A stretch of DNA of 64,000 bases from Hydrangea macrophylla (taxonomy: Eukaryota; Streptophyta; Magnoliopsida; Cornales; Hydrangeaceae): the NCBI GenBank assembly GCA_033977485.1, contig CM066997.1, positions 75,114,634-75,178,633 of the forward strand, in the 5' to 3' direction. The position numbers were made by a program, and so were the translations under genes. How positions within the stretch are numbered: position 1 is the stretch's first letter; each line of letters begins with the position of its first letter. The notes below the pieces were generated by a model. The model was not told the DNA's origin, ran no database searches, and saw nothing but the letters and a program-made list of their open reading frames with translations. Below, in pieces: positions 57,036 to 64,000 of this stretch.

Positions 57036-59741
57036 ATGTTAGATATACGTTCAAATAAACCGGAATTAAAACCTTTTGACTCTGAACTTGAACGTACATT
57101 AAGACTTAACAAGTCTTCCAACTTAACTTCTAGAACACGGTTTTTAATAGACGACGATTTGACACTGAAACCAACGTCTTTATTTGAATCCGAAATACGT
57201 AGTACTCTTACAAGACTAAAGAAACCACGCTTTAATAACATAGAACCAATTAAAATGGCAGACATTGGAAATAATAACGAAAACAACCAAAATAACAACG
57301 GATCTAATATGAATAATCTTAATATTCCGCCACCTCCTCCACTTATAAACTATTTTATTCCTACGACGTACACGCCACAAGCTGGTATCGAATTACCTGA
57401 GGCGACAGCATCTCACTTTGAGATAAAGTCGTCTACCATCTCGCTACTTCCATCATTCCATGGCCATCTAAATGAAGACCCTTACCAACACTTAGGGGAT
57501 TTTCAGGGTATATGCTCTACTTTGAAAATACAAAACCTAAATAATGATGAATTAAAATTGCGGCTCTTCCCATTCTCCTTAAGAGACAAAGCGAAGTATT
57601 GGCTTCAATCACTTGAGCCAAACACAATAAAAACATGGGAAGCCTTACACACCGCCTTTTTACAAAAGTTTTTCCCTATTATGCGTACAAATAAGATAAG
57701 AAAAGATATAACTAATTTTGTGATGCAAGATGGGGAGACTCTTTATGACACGTGGGAAAAATTTAAAGAATTATTACGTTCGTGCCCACACCATCAGGTT
57801 CCCAAGTGGCAATTGGTTCAAGTCTTCTACGAGGGGCTTATCCCCTCTGTTAGGAATGCCGTCGATGCCGTTTGTGCGGGAACCTTCCTACACAAAAGCG
57901 CCGATGAGGCCTGGAAAATTTTTGAAACATTAAGCGAGAATTCGATGCATCAGGCTGTATCAGTACGTTCCGAGGGATATCATTCACAACCTAGGAGGGA
58001 GGAAAAGTTTGAGTCAAGTCAGTCAATTGAAATAAAAGAACTATCTAACAAACTTGACCGACTTTTAACAATGAACCACACGACAGCCCCACCCGCGCAT
58101 GAAATTTGTGCATTATGTTCTGATCCTTCACATTCGATACTTGCATGTCCATCGGCGAGTCAATTTCCGGAATTCGTGGAGCAATACATTAACTCTATTC
58201 AACAATACCCACGAAATAATTATAATTTGACTACTAATAATTCGGATGCGCCATGGAGAAACCATCCTAACTTCTCGTGGAAAAATAATAATAATAATCC
58301 TAATGAGGCGACTAATTTTCCTAATGCATATCGACCTCAATTTCAACCTAATCAATACCAACAACCGCATCTTAATCCGAACCCTCCAAGGGGTAACATT
58401 TTTGAGGAAAAGGTGTTGTCATCCCTTAATAAAATTGAAACGCAAGTATAGGCACAAGCACAAATAGTGCACTCTCATACACAATCCATTGCGAAGCTTG
58501 AATCCCAAATGGGACAACTAGCTACTGTAGTAAGTCATAGAAACGAGGGGACGTTGCCTAGTCAAACAATTCAAAACCCTAAGGGACAATATGAGGTTAA
58601 GGGGTCGAATGAACAAGTGAACGTCGTCTCAACTAGGATGACTACACGAGAGGAGGTGATAGAAACCCCTAATAAGAATGAGAATGTGATAGATGTGAAC
58701 ATCAACTCTAATAAAGAGAGGGGTGAGGACGTGAATCAAAGTAGAAAAGAAAATGAACCGGTCCCAACAAATTATATTCCGAGAATGCCATATCAACCTA
58801 ATGTTGAGGAGCCGTCTAATCTTACAAATAAAAAGTCTAAGGTTGAGGATATACTCGAGGTATTTAAACAAGTTAAAATAAATATTCCATTCCTCGATGC
58901 TATTAAACAAATTCCCGCTTATGCTAAATGTTTAAAAGACCTTTGTACACAAAAACGCAAAATACGTAGTCATACTCCTAAAAAGGTCTTCCTCACGAAA
59001 AAGGTAAGTTCTATTTTTCAACACTCACCTCCAAAGTATAAGGATCCTGGTACGCCAACGATTTCATGTGTCATAGGTGACACTATCATCCATAGGGCTC
59101 TCCTTGACTTAGGAGCTAGTGTTAATCTCATACCTTATCACGTCTATAAACAATTAGATCTAGGTGAACTGAAACCTACGGCCGCTACAATACAATTAGC
59201 GGATTGTTCTATTAAAATACCTAGAGGAATCGTCGAGGACGTCTTGGTTAAGGTTGATAAATGCTATTATCCTGTCGACTTCATGATCCTTGACACTGAA
59301 CCTGTGCTAGATGCTAGGAAACATACTCCTGTCATTTTAGGCCGTCCATTCTTAGCAACCGCTAACGCACGTGTTAACTGCCGGATGGGGGTAATGAAAG
59401 TGTCGTTTGGGAACATGAACTTAAAATTAAACGTTTTTAATGCTATGGATCAACCTCCTAAAGATGACGATTACCTATGTGAGGCGAAAGGTGAAGTAAG
59501 ACAGAATATTGAGCCTAACAAAGCAATAAATTTGCGTAACGACAAAGATATAGCGGATGATGAGTGGATGAACCCTAATACCTCAGACCCTAATGCTGAA
59601 TCTACTCGGAAGGTAAGAAATCAATTTGAACATACTGATAAACCGTCAATCGAATTAATTCAAAGCGACGTGATTTCTGCTTACCATCGAGCTCTACCTG
59701 ATATTCTTAGGGGTACAAAGTCTGATTTTCAACCTCCGTGA
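57036..59741 (+). pseudogene. gag-pro: Gag-protease of element B with one in-frame TAG
   Basis: Starts at ATG 57036 (MLDIRSNKPELKPF) and is colinear with A. The gag domain (LFPFSLRDKAKYWLQSLEP) is nearly identical to A. The zinc knuckle is CALCSDPSHSILAC. The single disruption is TAG at 58449-58451, where the flanks read ETQV and AQAQ; a CAG codon is expected, so one C-to-T change explains it. The frame then continues through protease (LLDLGASVN; VILGRPFL) to a TGA at 59739-59741 inside GTGAGT, as in A. It could be read through rarely, but as written it makes gag only. Its N-terminus is a better guide to the family start than that of A. Confidence 0.88.
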
Positions 59742-60464
59742 GTCTTGAGCTAGAACGGTCTAGCTGAAGACGTAAAAGTTAGCGCTTCTTGGGAGGCAAC
59801 CCAAGCTTGATTTCGTCTGTTTCTTTGATTTTTGGATGTTTTTGAGTCATTTTGGTCAGTCTTAGAGTTTTTCTGGACAGGTTTGGGGGTCGGAATTAAT
59901 TTATTTTAATATTATATACATAATTTTAGCCACAAAATGGAAAAAACTGAAATCGCGCGCGCGGCCCGCTCGCGCGAGACGTCGCTCGCGCGGCCCGCTG
60001 GCACGAGTTTGCCCCTTGGATGATTTTCTTTGTTTTTCTTTATTTGAGCTCTCTGCTTCTCCTTGCGCCTGGTGTCGCGGGCGCGAGGTAGCTCGCTCGC
60101 GCGAGAGTAGTGAAAAAAAAAAAAAAAAAAAAAAACCTGGGATTCACGCGCGCGATTCCCCACGTTCCTGTTTTTTCCCTTTTGTTTTCTATATCCTTCC
60201 CCCTACCTATTTTATTTGTGTTTCTTTTCTGTTTTTGTTTATTTGGTTCAGTTTAGTTCGTGTTCGTTGTTTTCCTTGTTACATTTATACTTTTTCGTTT
60301 TATTTCTTTTCCATTTGCTAGTTTAGTTTAGTTTAGCTTAGTTTTTAGATTTATATTCCATATTTAGGTTTCATTTATTTTTAATATTCTTTTGTTAGTT
60401 TTTTTTTTTATTTAGTAGTAACAGGTAACATTGAACTTTATAGCCATATTCCTTTGTATTCACC
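59742..60464 (+). other. B 3' noncoding region before Cassandra
   Basis: No ORF. It includes the hairpin CTTGGG-AGGCAA-CCCAAG (59788-59805), CG-palindrome arrays (59953-60006, 60065-60106, 60147-60160) and an A run (60113-60136). It ends at the TCACC target duplication (60460-60464). Confidence 0.8.
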
Positions 60465-61536
60465 TGTAACGACCCACCTCCCCATCTAGCAACAATATTG
60501 TCCGCTTTGGGCCTAAACACAAAGAACTTCCCAGGGGGTCACCCATCCCTGGTATTGCTCTGGCAGCAGCACGCTTAACTGTTGAGTTCTTTCGTGTTTA
60601 GCTCCCTCACGGTTTTAAAAGGCCTTATTGCATATAGAGGGGCGATTAATCCTTATAAACTAGTCCAGGAACTTCACCCCAAGCGATGTGAGACAAGCCC
60701 CCACACCCGACCTCACCTCATCCATCTTGGCCATCCTGCCTCAGGAGTATTGGCTCTTGGTCGTCACAATCCACCCTCCTTAAGGGCCACACGTCCTCGT
60801 GTGGGACCTGTACCACACTTCCGGCTGGGTTTCCGCTCTGATACCATTTGTAACGATCCACCTCCCTGTCTAGCAACAATATTGTCCGCTTTGGTCCTAA
60901 ACACAAAGAACTTCCCAGGGGGTCACCCATCCCTGGTATTGCTCTGGCAGCAGCACGCTTAACTGTTGAGTTCTTTCGTGTTTAGCTCCCTCACAGTTTT
61001 AAAAGGCCTTGTTGCATATAGAGGGGCGATTAATCCTTATAAACTAGTCCAGGAACTTCACCCCAAGCGATGTGAGGCAAGCCCCCACACCCGACCTCAC
61101 CTCATCCATCTTGGCCATCCTGCCTCAGGAGTATTGGCTCTTGGTCGTCACAATCCACCCTCCTTAAGGGCCACACGTCCTCGTGTGGGACCTGCCCCAC
61201 ACTTCCGACTGGGTTTCCGCTCTGATACCATTTGTAACGATCCACCTCCCCGTCTAGCAACAATATTGTCCGCTTTGGGCCTAAACACAAAGAACTTCCC
61301 AGGGGGTCACCCATCCCTGGTATTGCTCTGGCAGCAGCACGCTTAACTGTTAAGTTCTTTCGTGTTTAGCTCCCTCACGGTTTTAAAAGGCCTTGTTGCA
61401 TATAGAGGGGCGATTAATCCTTATAAACTAGTCCAGGAACTTCACCCCAGGCGATGTGAGACAAGCCCCCACACCCGACCTCACCTCATCCATCTTGGCC
61501 ATCCTGCCTCAGGAGTATTGGCTCTTGGTCGTCACA
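60465..61536 (-). mobile_element. Cassandra TRIM, tandem form with three LTRs
   Basis: The structure is LTR (60465-60768), internal 80 bp, LTR (60849-61152), internal 80 bp, LTR (61233-61536). All LTRs are 304 bp, with minus-strand ends TGTGACGACC...GTTACA. Target duplications TCACC lie at 60460-60464 and 61537-61541. On the minus strand the internal part starts with a TGGTATCAGAGC primer site (initiator Met tRNA type; 60846-60835 and 61230-61219) and ends with a purine tract. Each LTR carries a 5S rRNA-like segment, the hallmark of Cassandra. It has no coding capacity and depends on other elements. The extra unit probably arose by recombination between LTRs. Confidence 0.93.
60520..60590 (-). 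other. 5S rRNA-like segment in Cassandra LTR (also at about 60904-60974 and 61288-61358)
   Basis: On the minus strand, AACAGTTAAGCGTGCT and GGGATGGGTGACCCCCTGGG closely match the internal control region and 3' half of plant 5S rRNA. In Cassandra this segment is a pol III promoter-like module. It is not a functional 5S gene, because the 5' and 3' parts do not match. Confidence 0.85.
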
Positions 61537-61541
61537 TCACC

Positions 61542-62506
61542 TGTTCTATGCTTGTCAAGATCGAGGTACTATCGTTCCTTCCTTATGTACACTCCTTTCT
61601 TTCCTTTTATTGTTTCATTGGGGACAATGAAAGGTTTAGGTTTGGGGGTATATACACATGCACATTATTTTATGCAAAATTTTAAAATTTTTCAATAAGT
61701 GTGTTTAAATAAACGATGTTACCGACGTTTTTGCAATATCAATTTGATACTCTTTGTTAGAGAATTATGATTGTTATAGAATGGTAAACAAGGGAAGATG
61801 TGATTAAACATTTGCTGAAGTTATGATATGACATTTTAAGTTATGTATTGTTTGAATCGTAGTTTTATATCATAGATTTGCACATAAACTTATGCACTGC
61901 ACGTAGTCGCTTGAATACATGTTTGATGTGAACTATAATATGATTCGGATTTCTAGATAACACATGGTGGAGACTAAGCCCGGTGAGCTGTTGAGCCTAT
62001 CTTTTCTTTTTAGAGGGTTATAAATACATTGTGTTTGTCGAATTTCATTGAAATAGCGCATCTACTTGTTGTTTAGTCTCATTATTCTTGTTTTGGTTGA
62101 TAGTCAAGTTAAAATATTTGTTACCATGCTAAATAATCTTCCGTTGTAAACATTGAAGAACCGTATTACCCTAGGACATGATTTTAGGCCCTCTTTTACT
62201 GCCGACCGATAAATTATAAAATTTTCTTAGTACGCCCTTTGAGCCGTTAAAGTACCTCTGTTTCTTTGTTCACCATTATCCTCTTTAAAAGCTCCAACTT
62301 GATCAACTTGGAGTATACCACTGGAAGAGTGATCAACTTTTAGTAGTATTAAGGCGATGTGTGATTGAGAAGAAGAAGAAAATAAGATGATGTATTGGGA
62401 TAGTTGCTTTGTATTTTGATGATTACTTATGCGAAAAGCAACAAAAAGGAAAGAAAAAAGATAAGGATTGATGTTGCTGTAATTTTTAGCTAGTCGCTGT
62501 AATTTT
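61542..62506 (+). other. B 3' noncoding region after Cassandra
   Basis: It continues B with the CATTG-GGGA-CAATG hairpin, the polypurine-like AGGTTTGGGGGTA near 61637-61650 and the conserved GGTGGAGACTAAGCCCGGTG block near 61966. No ORF. Just before C, GCTGTAATTTTT occurs twice (62476-62487, 62496-62507), a short local duplication at the junction. Confidence 0.7.
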
Positions 62507-63241
62507 TGATGTTGTCAGAATCAAGATATAAAAAAGTGTTCTTTACTTTTCAAAAGATTTGCAGTGTGGAAGTAAAGGTCGAACCCACAGAGATTGATTA
62601 ACTACAGCGACTTAATTTTAAAACCTAACTTTAGTTAATTATGAAAACGAATTTTGATTTGGTTTGAATTAAACTAAATAACAATAAAACTAAATCTAAA
62701 CTATGAAAGCAATTAAAGTTGTTTTAAATAATGTTTAAGGAAACCTAAGATTGCAAATCCACCACTACCTTCATAATAGGAATATTTATGAATTACTTTA
62801 GCTTATTACATTGGATGATAATGGGGAATTGTAGCTACAAGCCCAATTCCTCCGACAAGAAGATATTCATGGTTCAAGCACCAACATAATCCATCTTCGG
62901 TTAGCACGAATTATCCCACACTAAACTAGGGTTGTGATCTAATCCGTCTAACCTAGGCATGGACTATTCGGATACTTGATAGCACAAATCAATAAAGCAC
63001 CATCACATGTAAACAATCTAAACAAGCACAGCAAGAATAGATCGTTGAGCATATCACAGTCAAAATAGATCTAAGACAAGAATAAATTCTGAAAGCAATG
63101 ATTTAATCAATAGAAGTACGATTTATTTATAAAAATCCTCTAAACATGTGACTGTCATCCATACATAATAAGACTAAAATAAAAACATAAATAAAACCCT
63201 ATTACTCGTCTAGGGCTTCATTGAAACCCTAGATCTATGAT

Positions 63242-63292
63242 CTAGCCGTCCATGGAAGTGATGGATGGCAAGTAGTTGATGGAGGAGGCCAT
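63242..63292 (-). CDS. Conserved 16-codon upstream ORF in the C LTR
   Basis: Encodes MASSINYLPSITSMDG, intermediate between the A and B versions and again exactly 51 nt, with the same start context. Confidence 0.4.
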   Translation of the reverse strand: MASSINYLPSITSMDG

Positions 63293-63564
63293 GGAAACCC
63301 TTGGTCTTCTTCTTCTTCTCCTTGCTTCCCTCCCTTCAATGGCTGGAAGTATGGTTATAGAATGTGTGTATATTAATTTCCAACAATGTCTACCCCTTTA
63401 ATTGTAATAAAATAGGGTATATATAGATTTACAACAAGTTTTGGAAGCCTTCCTAACCCGAAACGAACTGAAACTGATGTAATTTACAGTCTAGACGTCG
63501 TTCAGCAGTTTCGTTTGCACAGGAGTCTTCAGTATACTGAAATACGCAACTTTGATTTCTGTAC

Positions 63565-63690
63565 GGATCGCGCGAGCGGACCGCGCGAGCGCGACATTTA
63601 GGACTTCGCGCGCGCGGATCGCGCGAGCGATTCTGGGACTTTCGCGCGAGCGGATCGCGCGAGCGATTCTCGATTTCTCGCGGGCGCGAC
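63565..63690. promoter_or_regulatory. CG-palindrome array in the C LTR
   Basis: TCGCTCGCGCGA-type units are arranged differently from A and B: the same vocabulary, but changed unit number and spacing. This suggests the array turns over faster than the flanking LTR. Confidence 0.7.
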
Positions 63691-64000
63691 TTGGCTTTTT
63701 CAGCTTCTTTTCTTCTGCTTTTTCATCCTGTTTAACCTGGTTTAGGTGATTTCTTCCAAATCCTGTCAGAAAATAGAAAACGAAGTAAAAATACACAAAA
63801 CAGGATAAAAAGTACTAACAAATGTGAATTAAGGCGTATAATTAGGATTAGTTCTCTCCCGATCACACCCCCAAACCTACATTTTGCTAGTCCTTGAGCA
63901 AAACTAAAATAAAAACTACTACTAAAAAAAAATACTACTCCATTTTCGCATGGATCACGATTGCATTTAGCATATGCAACAAGCCTTTTAAACCCCTAGG

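Larger units (their letters stand above)
55203..62506 (+). mobile_element. Element B: second gag-protease element of the A family (3' end outside window)
   Basis: It starts TGATCAGGAGAG in F gag, with ACAAG (55198-55202) as the candidate target duplication. A 5' LTR, tRNA-Asp primer site, gag-protease frame, stop hairpin, CG arrays with A run and internal polypurine-like tract all match A in order. It is interrupted by Cassandra (60465-61536) and by C at 62507. Its own 3' LTR must lie beyond C. Like A, it lacks RT, RNase H and integrase in the part seen. Confidence 0.85.
49740..64000 (+). mobile_element. Element F: Ogre/Tat-type retrotransposon, 5' part
   Basis: It has a 3.4-kb LTR, a tRNA-Arg-type primer site and gag, which is cut by element B at 55203. 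The rest of F is outside the window to the right. The LTR start TGTAGACACCCCAATTTTG, the very long LTR and the primer fit Ogre-like Tat elements. The gag is uninterrupted as far as it goes, so F may be fairly young. It lies in the 3' region of D. Confidence 0.75.
62507..64000 (-). mobile_element. Element C: third gag-protease family member, 3' LTR and edge
   Basis: A minus-strand LTR occupies 62507-63865 (1359 bp; TGATCGGGAG at 63865, ACATCA at 62507). It has a TATA (TATATATA) near 63415, an upstream ORF (63242-63292) and a CG array (63565-63690). The purine tract (minus strand AGGTTTGGGGGTG) lies at 63866-63880. Beyond it, the last 120 bp match the 3' internal end of A, including GCTCAAGGACTAGCAAAATG. 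Coding capacity lies outside the window. It is inverted relative to B, in which it sits. Confidence 0.85.

Noticed and set aside
60520..60590. Genuine 5S rRNA gene
   Set aside because: Only an internal part of 5S matches, and it sits in 304-bp LTRs with Cassandra termini and primer site.
60582..61346. Two near-identical 126-codon ORFs that look like a duplicated host gene
   Set aside because: They lie exactly across Cassandra LTR and internal units and overlap the 5S-like segment. The duplication is the TRIM array.
62470..62507. Repeated GCTGTAATTTTT at the B/C junction as the target duplication of C
   Set aside because: Both copies lie on the same side of C and are 8 bp apart, so they are a local duplication. 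The far end of C is outside the window and cannot be checked.

Overview
This window is plant nuclear DNA, probably from an angiosperm and most likely a eudicot. It consists almost entirely of nested LTR retrotransposons. I see no host gene, tRNA gene, rRNA gene or CRISPR array. The evidence is a set of plant-specific lineages recognisable from their proteins, primer binding sites and termini: Athila-type and Tat/Ogre-type Ty3/gypsy elements, a Tekay/Del-type chromovirus, a Cassandra TRIM with its 5S-like segment, Stowaway and Mutator-like MITEs, and an endogenous caulimovirid fragment.

Layout, using local names. Element G (minus strand, Tat lineage with a second RNase H) covers 1-16673 and continues off the left edge. 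It is split by element A (2469-10880, TSD GCTTT) and by a caulimovirid fragment (about 11876-13345). G appears to sit inside chromovirus H (plus strand). H resumes at 16674 in RNase H, is split by a 4.68-kb solo LTR (16943-21622, TSD CCAAG, carrying two MITEs) and by a 2.45-kb Tekay-type solo LTR (21854-24305), and ends near 26283. Athila-lineage element D (plus strand) starts near 26648. D is split by E (31019-41909), a full-length minus-strand Tat element with an antisense spliced gene, and then by F at 49740, an Ogre/Tat element with a 3.4-kb LTR. F is split inside gag by B (55203 onward), a relative of A. B is split by a three-LTR Cassandra array (60465-61536, TSD TCACC) and by C (minus strand, from 62507), a third member of the A/B family. 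The deepest nesting is four levels: D, then F, then B, then Cassandra and C.

The most interesting content is the A/B/C family: LTR elements of about 8.4 kb whose only long frame encodes gag plus an aspartic protease and stops where reverse transcriptase should begin. A has near-identical LTRs and an intact 882-codon frame, so it moved recently. It must borrow reverse transcriptase and integrase, possibly from an Athila relative such as D. The family also has a constant 51-nt upstream ORF in the leader, a hairpin just after the gag-pro stop, and dense CG-palindrome arrays upstream of the TATA box and again after the ORF.

Across families, A/B/C, D, F and the Tekay-type solo LTR each place their own CpG-rich palindromic repeat array about 50-140 bp upstream of the LTR TATA box, with a different core sequence in each family. 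D repeats its arrays around a second, env-position gene. This recurring promoter architecture is my best candidate for an undescribed system. All functional statements about it are inference.
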